NCBI RefSeq assembly: GCF_003990445.1 | Contig: NZ_REEZ01000002.1 | Coordinates: 437,121-501,120, forward strand | DNA from: Pararhodobacter zhoushanensis | GTDB taxonomy: Bacteria; Pseudomonadota; Alphaproteobacteria; Rhodobacterales; Rhodobacteraceae | Reading direction: 5' to 3' | Length of the DNA stretch: 64,000 bases | Shown here: positions 1-8,651 of the stretch, piece by piece | Layout: each line of letters opens with the position of its first letter | Numbering within the stretch: the first letter of the stretch is position 1 | Notes under the pieces: model-generated | What the model saw: only the letters and a program-made list of their open reading frames with translations | The model's database searches: none | What the model was told of the DNA's origin: nothing | Translations under genes and position numbers: made by a program

Positions 1-175
1 CGGCCTGATGGCCCCGCAGATCTTTCGCCTGCAGCCGGACACCGGCCTGCCGGACCCCGTGCTGCTGACGACCGTCGGCGTCACTTTGGTTGTGGGGCTT
101 TGGACCAAGAACGCAATCTGGGCGATGGTCGGCGGCGCGGTGGTCTTGACCACCCTCACCCTGATCGGCGCATAA
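1..175 (+). CDS. AzlD-like branched-chain amino acid transport subunit (3' end)
   Basis: Only the last 57 codons are present; the frame starts at base 2 and ends in TAA at 173-175. The peptide has a hydrophobic stretch, a short charged turn (WTKN) and a second hydrophobic helix ending in LIGA, which resembles the C-terminus of AzlD, the small membrane partner of AzlC in branched-chain amino acid export. The 5' part lies outside the window, so the family call rests on hydrophobicity pattern and size alone. A hairpin just after the stop separates it from the convergent lipoprotein gene. Confidence 0.5.
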   Translation, partial: GLMAPQIFRLQPDTGLPDPVLLTTVGVTLVVGLWTKNAIWAMVGGAVVLTTLTLIGA

Positions 176-176
176 G

Positions 177-200
177 AAAAAAAGGGGCCTCGCGGCCCCT
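177..200 (-). terminator. Intrinsic terminator of the lipoprotein gene
   Basis: A perfect 6-bp GC stem (184-189 with 194-199, TCGC loop) is followed, on the minus strand, by a run of T (A run 177-183 on the plus strand). This is the classic form for the minus-strand gene ending at 211. It may also slow transcripts coming from the plus-strand gene ending at 175. Confidence 0.75.
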
Positions 201-210
201 TGTTCGTATC

Positions 211-807
211 TTACTCGGTGTATTGCTGTCGCTCAGTCGGTTCGGCGTCGGAATAGATCCGTTCTTCGACAACACCTGCGATAGTGCCAAACTGCTCGGA
301 CAGGCGGTTGGGCTGAAAGCCCGAGCGGATCCATTCGTAGCCGGGCACCTGATTGAGGATATGCACGATGGATTTCGCGCAATAGGCGTCGGGCACCGGG
401 CCTTCCTGCTCGGCCAGCCGCAGGATGTATTCGGCGGTCTCGGGTGGGACTTGCAGGTGCTGGATCAGCACATGATGCGTCCGGCGCGCGTGGTAATAGG
501 TGTAGCGATAGAGCTGCCGCTCATCGAAACCGTAATGCACGTCGTGGCGTTCCGGCGCATCGGGATGCGTCCAGGTGCCCGCCGGGTCAAACAGAACCCG
601 TTGGCTGGGCGCGTTGATCATCATCGCCGAATGCTCGCCGCGCCCGGTTTCATTGTTGATCACGTTGAACACAACGATCTCGGTCGGGCCGTCATGCTGA
701 TAGCGGGCGGCGATCACATCGGCTTCGGGCGCCCAGACGACGGGTTTGGTACAGGCGGCCAGCAAGGCCAGCGCCACAAGGGCCACAAGGCGCGTCAGCA
801 GGGGCAT
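211..807 (-). CDS. Predicted lipoprotein, conserved hypothetical
   Basis: This is a 198-residue protein. The N-terminus has a charged start, a hydrophobic core and a lipobox (LLAAC, Cys19), so it should be lipid-anchored in the periplasm. The mature part has no motif I can name with certainty. A histidine in HSAMMI (about residue 59) precedes a cysteine in YCAKSI (about residue 143), an order seen in circularly permuted papain-like/NlpC folds; that is a structural guess only. It is a single gene with its own terminator downstream. Confidence 0.75.
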   Translation of the reverse strand: MPLLTRLVALVALALLAACTKPVVWAPEADVIAARYQHDGPTEIVVFNVINNETGRGEHSAMMINAPSQRVLFDPAGTWTHPDAPERHDVHYGFDERQLYRYTYYHARRTHHVLIQHLQVPPETAEYILRLAEQEGPVPDAYCAKSIVHILNQVPGYEWIRSGFQPNRLSEQFGTIAGVVEERIYSDAEPTERQQYTE

Positions 808-898
808 GAGATGTCCTTCACCGAAGGGCTGGCGCGCCCGCTGGGCGCGCGCCGCCGCACAGAGGTGTCCGCGTCGGCCGGTCGCCCGGCCCGGCGCG

Positions 899-1030
899 TC
901 AGGCGTTGACCAGCGCCATGAAAATCAGGCAGCCGATTGAAAATGCTGCAACGATGATCGACGCACGGATGAAACCGTTGAAGGTTTTTTCCTGCGAGGT
1001 GGTGTCCATCGAGCCGTGTTCATGCGCCAT
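899..1030 (-). CDS. aa3-type cytochrome c oxidase subunit IV
   Basis: This 43-codon gene begins at the ATG at 1030-1028, preceded by a GGGAG ribosome site, and ends with TGA at 899-901. The product starts MAHEHGSMD, continues with a short polar stretch (TSQEKTF) and one transmembrane helix (about residues 20-41), and ends ALVNA. This is the layout of the tiny subunit IV of alphaproteobacterial aa3 cytochrome oxidase (COX4_pro_2 family), which packs against the catalytic subunits in the inner membrane. The large oxidase subunits are not in this window, as is common for this gene. Confidence 0.85.
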   Translation of the reverse strand: MAHEHGSMDTTSQEKTFNGFIRASIIVAAFSIGCLIFMALVNA

Positions 1031-1200
1031 TGTCGGAACTCCCGTAAGCGTGGATTTCCCCTTCCTTAGCGGATTGAGAAACCCCTGTCACCTGCATTGG
1101 ACTGTGTCGCTATGGCACAGCAGCGCGGGCACGGCAGGGATGCCACACCCGGGCCGCGGCCCGCTCTTCTCGTACGATTTCAGCGCTTTGGGGACTCGGC

Positions 1201-2178
1201 TCAGGCAGCAGCCAGCATCTTGGTGCTGATCTCCCACAGCCGTTCCGCCGACTCGTCATTGGCCGCGTGGGCGTTGACCCCGGCAAAGCGCGCCGTCGGG
1301 CTGTCGGGATCGGTCGGCAGCGCGATATCGCAATCCTCGCAATAGACGCCCGGCTTGCCCACCAGCAGCGGCGAGGTTGCCGCCCAGAGCGTTGTCGAGC
1401 ACCCCTGCTCGGGCGTCTTGAACCCGGCCCTGGCCAGTTCGGACGGCTGCCCGTCCTCACCCAGCCAACCCAGCGCGACCATCTCTTCTTGCGGCAGATG
1501 GCGTTGCAGCGGGGTGAAGATGCCGCCCGGATGCACGGCAAACGCATGCCCGCCGCTTGGCTTCAGCCGCCGCGACAGGGCGTTGGCGAAGAGCGCGTCG
1601 GCGGTCTTGGCCTGACCATAGGCGACCCATTTGTTGTACTCGGTCGTCTCGAAATTGATGTCGTCCCACAGCACGTCGGAAATCTTGTGCCCGGTCGAGG
1701 ACAGTGCAACCACCCGCGCCTCGGGCGTGGTTTCCAGCAGGCTGAACAGCGCTTGTGCCAGCGCGAAATGGCCCATGTGGTTGACGCCGAACTGCGATTC
1801 CCAGCCCGGTCCGACGCGCTCCAGCGGACAGGCCATGATGCCCGCGTTGTTGATCAGCAGGTTCAATTGCTTGTTTTCGGCCAGAAAACTGTCGGCAAAG
1901 GCACGCACCGAGCGCAGATCGGCCAGATCCATCGGCACGCTGACCACGTCACCGTCGACGCCTGCCAGCGCCTCGGCCGCCTTGGCCGGGCTGCGCACCG
2001 GCACCACCACGCGCGCGCCTTTGGCCGCCAACGCACGCACCGCTTCCAACCCGATCCCGCTGTAGCCGCCGGTGACGATCGCGGTCTTGCCGGTCAGGTC
2101 GATCTTGGCCAGCACCTCGGCGCCGGTCGATTTGGCGGGAAAGCCGGAGTTGACCGGGACTTGATCTGCAACGCTCAT
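1201..2178 (-). CDS. SDR-family NAD(P)-dependent oxidoreductase
   Basis: This 325-residue protein belongs to the extended or retinol-dehydrogenase-like branch of short-chain dehydrogenases. The cofactor motif TGGYSGIG sits at residues 36-43, NNAG at 110-113, the catalytic serine near 160-161 and the YGQAK catalytic Tyr/Lys at 187/191. The substrate cannot be predicted. The gene is divergent from a TetR regulator, and the 104-bp intergenic region carries a large inverted repeat, so this enzyme is the likely target of that repressor. Confidence 0.9.
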   Translation of the reverse strand: MSVADQVPVNSGFPAKSTGAEVLAKIDLTGKTAIVTGGYSGIGLEAVRALAAKGARVVVPVRSPAKAAEALAGVDGDVVSVPMDLADLRSVRAFADSFLAENKQLNLLINNAGIMACPLERVGPGWESQFGVNHMGHFALAQALFSLLETTPEARVVALSSTGHKISDVLWDDINFETTEYNKWVAYGQAKTADALFANALSRRLKPSGGHAFAVHPGGIFTPLQRHLPQEEMVALGWLGEDGQPSELARAGFKTPEQGCSTTLWAATSPLLVGKPGVYCEDCDIALPTDPDSPTARFAGVNAHAANDESAERLWEISTKMLAAA

Positions 2179-2202
2179 GCTGTGTCCTTTCGCGGAAACC
2201 AG

Positions 2203-2273
2203 AAACTGAATTCAGGTTCGGTTTTGACAGATGAATCGCAATCTGTCAAGAAAGCCGAATAGAAATTCAGTTT
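2203..2273. promoter_or_regulatory. Nested inverted-repeat operator between SDR and tetR genes
   Basis: An outer 10-bp inverted repeat (AAACTGAATT at 2203-2212, complement at 2264-2273) encloses an inner 9-bp inverted repeat (TTGACAGAT at 2224-2232, complement at 2241-2249). The two are almost concentric. TTCGG also occurs in both arms, so each half reads roughly AAACTGAATT, 4 bp, TTCGG, then TTGACAGAT. It lies between divergent starts and is probably where the adjacent TetR protein binds. TTGACA could also serve as a -35 element in both directions, but no good -10 follows at 17 bp. Confidence 0.65.
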
Positions 2274-2282
2274 CAGGGCCCC

Positions 2283-2945
2283 ATGACCAAAGATCGATGG
2301 CTTTCAGACCTGCACTGGCGCCGCCCCAGCCAGCAGACCCGCAGCGAGCGGACACAGACCGCGTTGATGGACGCGGCTGAGGCCCTGATCGTGGAAAAAG
2401 GGCCCGACGCGACCTCGATCGCCGATATAGCCCAGCGCGCGCAGTGCTCGGTCGGGACGGTCTATCACCACTTCAAGGACAAGAAGGCGCTCTACTACGC
2501 GCTCTTTCACCGCATGACGCAGGAGTATGCCGATTTCACCCGCCGCGCCTCGGACCCGGCGTTGTGGGAGGGGGCAACGGTGCTCGAACTGCTGCGCGGC
2601 TATGTCGAGATCATGCTCAGCGTGAAGGTGCAGGCGGGCAACGCCAAGGCCGCCGTGACAGCGGTCATCGCCGATCAGCCAGACCTGCGCGCCCATGTGG
2701 CGGAACTGCAGGCGGACGGACGCCGTGCCTTGCGCGACCGTATCCTGACGCGCCGCGACGACATCGGCCACCCTGAGCCCGAGCAGGCGGTGGGGTTCTT
2801 CATCGACCAGTTGGGCGCGATGCTCTTTGCGCGCTCGGACGCCAGCCAGCGTGTCGCGTCGATTGCGCGGCTGGACGATGCGGCATTTATGGAAGAGGTG
2901 CTAACGCTGGCCCGGCGCTATTTGCGCCTGAAGCCCGAGGCTTAG
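2283..2945 (+). CDS. TetR/AcrR-family transcriptional regulator
   Basis: This is a 220-residue regulator. The N-terminal helix-turn-helix covers roughly residues 44-66 (SIADIAQRAQCSVGTVYHHF), the canonical TetR recognition segment, followed by a variable ligand-binding helical domain. It is transcribed away from the SDR gene and shares its upstream region, which suggests autoregulation and repression of that enzyme. Its stop codon overlaps the stop of the convergent MBL-fold gene by 3 bp. The ligand is unknown. Confidence 0.9.
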   Translation: MTKDRWLSDLHWRRPSQQTRSERTQTALMDAAEALIVEKGPDATSIADIAQRAQCSVGTVYHHFKDKKALYYALFHRMTQEYADFTRRASDPALWEGATVLELLRGYVEIMLSVKVQAGNAKAAVTAVIADQPDLRAHVAELQADGRRALRDRILTRRDDIGHPEPEQAVGFFIDQLGAMLFARSDASQRVASIARLDDAAFMEEVLTLARRYLRLKPEA

Positions 2946-4006
2946 CCTACCGCCTGCCACAACCACGCGCCCTGCGGGTCATCACGCCAGCGGCGCACGC
3001 GGCCATGGCGCAGCAAGTGGTTCAGGTGCGCGACCGCCTCGACCAGCGCCATGCCCGCCGACGCACCGGTGATCTCGCGCTTGAAGAGCGGCAGAAAGCA
3101 TTGCGCGGCGGTTTTGGGCTCGGTCAGGAAATCTTCCAGCCGGTTCAGCGCACCGACATGGTTCTCGACCATCTGGCGCAGGCGCAGCGGCAGGCCGGTG
3201 AAGGGCAGCTTGTGGCCCGGCAGCACGAAATGCCGCTCCTCGGCGAATTGCGCCAGACGGGTGCAGCTTTCCATCCATTCGCCGACCGGATCGGCGTCGG
3301 GCTCGGTCGCGTAAACACCCAGATTGGCGCTGATCCCGGGCAGCAACTGATCGCCACCGATCACCAGATCGTCGTCCAGACTCCAGAAGGTCGCATGTTC
3401 CGGCGCGTGGCCGTTGTCGCAACGCACACGCCAGCGGCGGCCGCCCATCGTGATCTCATCACCCTCAGCCACGCGGGTGTAGCCCAGCGGCAGATAGGAC
3501 ACGACATCCTTGAAATTGAAGGGGTTTTCTTCCATCCGCCGCGCGATCTCGGCCTCGTCCACACCCGCACTGCGCCAATAGGCAACGGTCTCGGGCACCG
3601 GGCGGTCGTGCACATCCAGAAGCAGCATGCGCGCGAACAGCCATGAGGTGCGGGTGGTCACCAACTCGGCCCCGTGGTCGGTCTGCATCCAGCCTGCCAG
3701 CCCGATGTGGTCGGGGTGGTGATGCGTTACCACCACGCGACGGATCGGTCGGCCCTGCAGCGGACCAGCGATCAGCCCCAGCCATGCCTCTTTCGATTTC
3801 CCACCACCAAAGCCGGTGTCGATCACCGTCCAGCCGTCGCCATCATCCAGCGCATAGACGTTGACGTGGTCGAGCTGCATCGGCAGCGGCAACCGCATCC
3901 ACAGCACGCCCGGCGCCACCGTGATCGCCTCACCCGGCGAGGGCGGCTCTTCATGCGGAAAGCGGATACCGGGGTCTTGTGGACGCGGGGCAGTGGTTTG
4001 GGTCAT
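2942..4006 (-). CDS. MBL-fold metallo-hydrolase
   Basis: This 354-residue protein has the metal-binding motif HHHPDH at residues 95-100 and a downstream GH...H pattern (DNGHAPEH), as in glyoxalase II/beta-lactamase-fold hydrolases. The C-terminal part (about 260-350) looks like the winged-helix extension of LACTB2-type proteins. It overlaps the upstream acyl-CoA dehydrogenase gene by an ATGA junction, so the two are translationally coupled and may act on related acyl or thioester substrates. The actual substrate is not predictable. Confidence 0.9.
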   Translation of the reverse strand: MTQTTAPRPQDPGIRFPHEEPPSPGEAITVAPGVLWMRLPLPMQLDHVNVYALDDGDGWTVIDTGFGGGKSKEAWLGLIAGPLQGRPIRRVVVTHHHPDHIGLAGWMQTDHGAELVTTRTSWLFARMLLLDVHDRPVPETVAYWRSAGVDEAEIARRMEENPFNFKDVVSYLPLGYTRVAEGDEITMGGRRWRVRCDNGHAPEHATFWSLDDDLVIGGDQLLPGISANLGVYATEPDADPVGEWMESCTRLAQFAEERHFVLPGHKLPFTGLPLRLRQMVENHVGALNRLEDFLTEPKTAAQCFLPLFKREITGASAGMALVEAVAHLNHLLRHGRVRRWRDDPQGAWLWQAVG

Positions 4007-5712
4007 GCGCTTTCCAGATCTTCGGCACTCAGAGCATAGAGCTGCTCGGCCCCGGCGCGGGCCTGCACCAGGAGCGATTCGTGCTCGGGCAGAATACGGT
4101 CGATGAAGACGGTGGCAAGCCGGGCGCGCGGCCCGTCAGGATCGGCCAGCGCGGCCTTGAGGTGGTAATGCGCGCCCAGAATGCGGGCAAAGGCGCGCAG
4201 GAAGGCGGTCGCCCCGGCGTTGCGGTCGCCCGGATCCTGCGCAACCAGCCATTCGGTCGCCTCGCGCAGGGTTTCAGCCGCATCCCAGACCTTGTGGGCC
4301 AGTTCGGGCGCTTTGGCGCGCGCAGCCTCGGCGGTATCCTCGACCTCTTGCAGCAGCCGGAAGGCCGCTTCGCCGCCGTCCATCATCTTGCGGCCCACCA
4401 GATCCATCGCCTGAATGCCGTTGGTGCCCTCATAGATCGGCGTGATCCGGGCATCGCGCAGGTACTGCGCCGCCCCCGTTTCCTCAATAAAGCCCATGCC
4501 GCCGTGGATCTGCACGCCCAGCGAGGCGACTTCGCAGCCAATATCCGTGCCTTGCGCCTTGGCAATCGGGGTCAGCAGCGCGGCGCGGGCGTTCCAGCTG
4601 TCCTTGCCGGTGGCTTTGGCCATGTCGATAGCCATGCCGCAATCCAATGCAATGGCACGGGCGGCGAAGATCTCGGCCTTCATCACCGCCAGCATGCGGC
4701 GCACGTCGGCGTGATCGATGATCGCGCCGTCGCCCAGCGGCGTGCGGCCCTGCTTGCGGTCCTTGGCATAGGCCAGCGCGTGCTGATAGGCGGCTTCGGC
4801 CACACCGATGCCCTGCGCGCCGACGCCCAGACGGGCGTTGTTCATCATGGTGAACATCGCTGCCATGCCGCCATTCGGCTTGCCGACCATCCAGCCCTGC
4901 GCGCCTTCAAAGCTCATCACGCAGGTGGGCGAGCCGTGGATGCCCAGCTTGTGCTCCAGCGAGACCACGCGCAGGCTGTTGCGCTCGCCGGGGTTGCCGG
5001 CGGCGTCGGGGATCAGCTTGGGCACCATGAACAGGCTGATGCCCCGCGTGCCGGGCGCGCCATCGGGCAGACGGGCCAGCACCAGATGGCAGACGTTCTC
5101 GGCCACGTCATGATCGCCCCAGGTGATGAAGATTTTCTGCCCGGTGATCGCATAGCTGCCGTCGCCGTTATCCTCGGCCTTGGTGCGCAGCGCGCCGACG
5201 TCGGAACCGGCCTGCGGCTCGGTCAGGTTCATCGTGCCGGTCCATTCGCCCGAGATCAGCTTGGGCAGATACAGCGCCTTGAGGGTGTCGCTGGCATGGT
5301 GATCCAGCGCTTCGATCTGGCCTTGGCTCAGCAGCGGGCAGAGTTGCAGCGACAGGCAGGCCCCGGCCATCATCTCGAACACGGCGGTGTTCAGCGTCAG
5401 CGGCAGCCCCATGCCGCCATGCTCGGGCGAGGCAGAGAGGCCGACCCAGCCGCCCTCGGCAATCGCCTTGTAGCCGTCCTTGAAACCCGGCGAGCTGCGC
5501 ACGACGCCGTTTTCCAGCTTGGCAGGCGTCAGATCGCCGCCACGGTTCAGGGGGGCCAGCACCTCGTCACACAGACGGCCGACTTCGGTCAGAATGGCAT
5601 CGGTCACGTCGGCACCAGCCTCGGCAAAGAGGTCGGTCTGGGCGAGACGGTCGTAGCCCAGAACCTTGTCGAGCAGGAAACGGGTTTCGGCGACGGGTGA
5701 GGTGTAGGGCAT
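4003..5712 (-). CDS. Acyl-CoA dehydrogenase (DmdC-like, long form)
   Basis: At 569 residues this is longer than ordinary acyl-CoA dehydrogenases (about 380) and matches the long class that includes DmdC (3-methylmercaptopropionyl-CoA dehydrogenase). Visible family motifs are LTEPQAGSD (163-171), the FAD/substrate region GQKIFITWGDHD (191-202) and YEGTNGIQ (427-434), whose Glu428 would be the catalytic base. It forms a two-gene unit with the MBL-fold hydrolase (4-bp overlap). Whether it is a true DMSP-pathway DmdC or a fatty-acyl paralogue cannot be decided here; dmdB and dmdD are not adjacent. Confidence 0.85.
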   Translation of the reverse strand: MPYTSPVAETRFLLDKVLGYDRLAQTDLFAEAGADVTDAILTEVGRLCDEVLAPLNRGGDLTPAKLENGVVRSSPGFKDGYKAIAEGGWVGLSASPEHGGMGLPLTLNTAVFEMMAGACLSLQLCPLLSQGQIEALDHHASDTLKALYLPKLISGEWTGTMNLTEPQAGSDVGALRTKAEDNGDGSYAITGQKIFITWGDHDVAENVCHLVLARLPDGAPGTRGISLFMVPKLIPDAAGNPGERNSLRVVSLEHKLGIHGSPTCVMSFEGAQGWMVGKPNGGMAAMFTMMNNARLGVGAQGIGVAEAAYQHALAYAKDRKQGRTPLGDGAIIDHADVRRMLAVMKAEIFAARAIALDCGMAIDMAKATGKDSWNARAALLTPIAKAQGTDIGCEVASLGVQIHGGMGFIEETGAAQYLRDARITPIYEGTNGIQAMDLVGRKMMDGGEAAFRLLQEVEDTAEAARAKAPELAHKVWDAAETLREATEWLVAQDPGDRNAGATAFLRAFARILGAHYHLKAALADPDGPRARLATVFIDRILPEHESLLVQARAGAEQLYALSAEDLESA

Positions 5713-5853
5713 TGGCTATCTCCGTGGCTGACGCGCGGGACCAGTGAAAGAAGGGCTGCTTGGCAAGCCCGGTCGAGGGTTGTATTGCCCCAGTTCAGCG
5801 CCTTTCGCTACCCGCAGAAATCAAAACGCAGCGTCACCCGAGGCCGCCCCGCC

Positions 5854-6801
5854 ATGCCCGAGACCCGCCTTCTGACCGCCGATGCGCCGGGCCTGACCCG
5901 GGCCGCCGCGCTGCTGCGCGCGGGCGGGCTGGTCGCCTTTCCGACCGAGACGGTTTACGGGCTGGGCGGCGACGCGACGCAGGACCATGCGGTTGCCGGG
6001 ATCTTTGCCGCCAAGGGGCGGCCGCGGTTCAATCCGCTGATCGTGCATGTACCGGATGTGGCGCTGGTGTCGCGCTATGCGGTACTGACGCCGCTGGCTG
6101 AACAGCTGGCGGCAGCGTTCTGGCCCGGCCCTTTGACGCTGGTGTTACCGCTGCGATTGGATGGCGGGCTTTCACCGCTGGTGACGGCGGGGTTGGAGAC
6201 CGTGGCAGTGCGCGTGCCCGCGCACCCGGTGGCGCGCGCGTTGCTGGAAGCCTTCGGCGGGCCGCTGGCCGCGCCTTCGGCCAACCCGTCGGGGCGGATC
6301 AGCCCGGTAACGGCGCAGCATGTGCTGGACGGATTGAGCGGTCGGATCGATGGGGTAGTCGATGGCGGGGCCTGCGCGGTGGGGCTGGAGTCGACGATTC
6401 TGGATGCCACCGGCGATGCCCCGGTGCTGCTGCGCGCGGGCGGGCTGGCGGTGGAGGCGGTCGAGGCGCTGGGGCTGCGTGTGGGGACGGTGACGGGTGG
6501 CGCGATCACCGCGCCGGGGCAGCTGGCCTCCCATTACGCGCCGCGCGGGCGGGTGCGGCTGGGGGTCGTATCGCCGGAGGCCGGTGAGGTCTGGGTCGGC
6601 TTTGGCCCCTGCCCAGGCGCATCGCTGACGCTGAGTGAGGCAGGCGACACGACGGAAGCCGCCGCCCGCCTGTTCCACGCCCTGCACGAGGCCGATGCAC
6701 TGGCCGGACCCGGCGGGCGCATCGCTTTTGCGCCGCTGCCTGAGGTGGGCTTGGGCCGCGCGGTGAACGACCGGCTGCGGCGCGCGGCGGCACCGAGGTA
6801 G
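5854..6801 (+). CDS. L-threonylcarbamoyladenylate synthase (Sua5 type)
   Basis: The enzyme condenses threonine, bicarbonate and ATP to threonylcarbamoyl-AMP for the t6A37 modification of tRNAs reading ANN codons. The YrdC/Sua5 core is clear: GGLVAFPTETVYGLGGDA, the basic KGRPRFNPL substrate loop and the PSANPSGR motif. A C-terminal Sua5 extension follows (APGQLASHYAPRG onward), giving 315 residues. I chose the ATG at 5854, which has a GAGG 10 bp upstream; an in-frame ATG at 5785 would add 23 atypical residues. Confidence 0.93.
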   Translation: MPETRLLTADAPGLTRAAALLRAGGLVAFPTETVYGLGGDATQDHAVAGIFAAKGRPRFNPLIVHVPDVALVSRYAVLTPLAEQLAAAFWPGPLTLVLPLRLDGGLSPLVTAGLETVAVRVPAHPVARALLEAFGGPLAAPSANPSGRISPVTAQHVLDGLSGRIDGVVDGGACAVGLESTILDATGDAPVLLRAGGLAVEAVEALGLRVGTVTGGAITAPGQLASHYAPRGRVRLGVVSPEAGEVWVGFGPCPGASLTLSEAGDTTEAAARLFHALHEADALAGPGGRIAFAPLPEVGLGRAVNDRLRRAAAPR

Positions 6802-6825
6802 CGAGGGGGCTGCGCGCCCCCTCGC
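6801..6825 (+). terminator. GC-rich stem-loop after the sua5 gene
   Basis: A perfect 10-bp stem (6801-6810 with 6816-6825) with a 5-base TGCGC loop starts on the last base of the stop codon. No T run follows, so it may act with the second hairpin just downstream. Confidence 0.55.
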
Positions 6826-6835
6826 GCTCCCCGCG

Positions 6836-6863
6836 CCAAAGGGGGCGCACGCGCCCCCTTTGG
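6836..6863. terminator. Second palindromic hairpin between convergent genes
   Basis: A 13-bp perfect inverted repeat (6836-6848 with 6851-6863) is centred on AC. The flanks include AAA/TTT inside the stem, so transcripts of both the sua5 gene and the convergent ald gene could fold it. It is a probable bidirectional terminator. Confidence 0.5.
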
Positions 6864-6865
6864 AA

Positions 6866-6895
6866 ACCCCCGTGCGTATTTGGGGCAAGATGAAC
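6866..6895 (+). repeat. Intergenic dispersed element, copy 1 (CCCCCG...TATTTG...GCAAGATGAA)
   Basis: This short element follows the terminator hairpin: a C run, GTGCG, TATTTG, then GGGCAAGATGAA. A related copy sits at 15567-15597 after another gene's hairpin. I recall similar C-rich/TATTTG/GCAA strings as common between genes in Rhodobacteraceae, but I could not count copies here beyond the two. Confidence 0.4.
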
Positions 6896-6930
6896 GGGCT
6901 GGCGTGAGAAGGGTCCGCGCTGACTGCGCT

Positions 6931-8049
6931 TCAGACCCGGAGCGCCTCGCGCGGGTCCATGACCGGCAGGTCGAGCGCCTTGCCGACAGCGGCGTAGGTC
7001 AGGTGCCCCGCGTGGGTGTTGAGGCCTGCCATCAGATGCGCATCCTCTGAGCAGGCCAGACGCCAGCCCTTGTTGGCCAGCGCCATCAGGAACGGCAGCG
7101 TCGCGTTGCCCAGCGCCTGCGTCGAGGTGCGCGCGACGGCGCCCGGCATGTTGGCGACGCAATAGTGCAGCACGCCGTCCACCTCATAAATCGGGTCGGC
7201 GTGGGTGGTGGCATGCGAGGTCTCAAAGCAGCCGCCCTGATCAATCGCCACATCGACCAGCACCGCGCCGGGCTTCATGGCTGAGAGCTGCGCACGGCTG
7301 ACCAGTTTGGGCGCGGCGGCACCGGGGATCAGCACCGCGCCGATGATCATATCCGCGACGGGCAGCAGATCGGCCAGACCGGCGGCGCTGGAGTATTGCG
7401 TGGTCAGGCGGCCCTGAAAGATGTCATCGAGATAGGACATCCGCGGGATCGAGCGGTCGAGCACCGTCACATTCGCCCCCATCCCCACCGCGACCCGCGC
7501 CGCCGCCGTGCCGACGACCCCGCCGCCGACGATGACCACATTGGCCGGACGCACACCCGGCACGCCGCCCAACAGCACGCCGCGCCCGCCATTGGCCTTT
7601 TGCAGCGACCAAGCGCCGACCTGCGGGGCCAGACGGCCCGCGACCTCGGACATCGGCGCCAGAAGCGGCAGCCCGCCGTTGCGGTCGGTGACCGTCTCAT
7701 AAGCGATGGCGGTGACGCCGCTGTCGAGCAGGTCGCGGGTCTGCGCGGCGTCGGGCGCGAGGTGCAGGTAGGTGAACAATAGCTGGCCTTCGCGCAACTG
7801 CTTGCGCTCGACAGGCTGCGGTTCCTTGACCTTGACCACCATTTCCGCCGTGGCGAAGATCTCGGCGGCGGTGTCGACGATCCCGGCCCCGGCGGCGCGG
7901 TAGTCGTCGTCGCTATAGCCAGACCCCAGCCCCGCGCCGGTCTCGATGATCACACGGTGGCCCGCTGCGACGGCCTCATGCGCGGCGGCGGGGGTGATCC
8001 CGACGCGAAATTCCTGTGGCTTGATTTCCCGGGGGCATCCGATCAGCAT
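6931..8049 (-). CDS. ald: Alanine dehydrogenase
   Basis: The enzyme reversibly deaminates L-alanine to pyruvate and ammonium with NAD. The 372-residue length is standard. It starts with the family signature (IGCPREIK), has the catalytic lysine in VKVKEP (Lys75) and histidine in TYLHLAP (His96), and carries the NAD-binding glycine motif GGGVVG at 175-180. An AGGAGAG site precedes the ATG. It is divergent from an Lrp/AsnC regulator, the usual arrangement in which the regulator activates ald in response to alanine. Confidence 0.96.
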   Translation of the reverse strand: MLIGCPREIKPQEFRVGITPAAAHEAVAAGHRVIIETGAGLGSGYSDDDYRAAGAGIVDTAAEIFATAEMVVKVKEPQPVERKQLREGQLLFTYLHLAPDAAQTRDLLDSGVTAIAYETVTDRNGGLPLLAPMSEVAGRLAPQVGAWSLQKANGGRGVLLGGVPGVRPANVVIVGGGVVGTAAARVAVGMGANVTVLDRSIPRMSYLDDIFQGRLTTQYSSAAGLADLLPVADMIIGAVLIPGAAAPKLVSRAQLSAMKPGAVLVDVAIDQGGCFETSHATTHADPIYEVDGVLHYCVANMPGAVARTSTQALGNATLPFLMALANKGWRLACSEDAHLMAGLNTHAGHLTYAAVGKALDLPVMDPREALRV

Positions 8050-8185
8050 CGTGCTCTCCTGTTGCTTGTGCGCTCAGGGTCGCGCATCGGGACTGACAGG
8101 TGCTTGATTTTTTCGGCGAGACAAGGAAAGATCGCGCAAGAAGCTTCGACATTTACACCAACCCTTCGATGAAAGTTGCGCTGCA

Positions 8186-8644
8186 ATGCAGCTAGACGCT
8201 ACAGACCGCCGCATCCTGAGAACGCTTCAGCGTGAAGGGCGCATGTCCAACGCCGAGCTGGCCGAGCAGATCGTGTTGTCGCCCTCGGCCTGCCACAGGC
8301 GTGTGCAGCGGCTGGAAACCGACGGCTTCATTGCGGGCTATGTCGCGCTGGTCGATCCGCGCAAGATCGGCAAGCCGACGACGGTGTTTGTCGAGATCAC
8401 GCTTAACGGCCAGTCGGACGAACTGCTCGACGGATTCGAAAAGGCCGTGGCCAAGATCCCCGATGTGCTGGAATGTCACCTGATGGCGGGCAGCGCGGAT
8501 TACTTACTGAAACTGGTGGTCGAGGATACCGAGGATTTCGCGCGCATTCACCGGCAGTATCTGGCCCGCCTGCCCGGCGTGGCGCAGATGCAGTCGTCTT
8601 TTGCGCTGCGCACGGTGGTCAAGACGACGGCGTTGGACCTGTAA
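8186..8644 (+). CDS. Lrp/AsnC-family transcriptional regulator
   Basis: This 152-residue protein has an N-terminal AsnC-type helix-turn-helix (DRRILRTLQREGRMSNAELA, then LSPSACHRRVQRLE) and a C-terminal RAM ligand-binding domain (from about residue 65, ending FALRTVVKTT). Its position divergent from ald points to a role as the alanine-responsive regulator of that gene (AldR-like). The shared 136-bp region probably holds the binding sites; I could not identify a clean Lrp palindrome there. Confidence 0.92.
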   Translation: MQLDATDRRILRTLQREGRMSNAELAEQIVLSPSACHRRVQRLETDGFIAGYVALVDPRKIGKPTTVFVEITLNGQSDELLDGFEKAVAKIPDVLECHLMAGSADYLLKLVVEDTEDFARIHRQYLARLPGVAQMQSSFALRTVVKTTALDL

Positions 8645-8651
8645 CGCCGGA

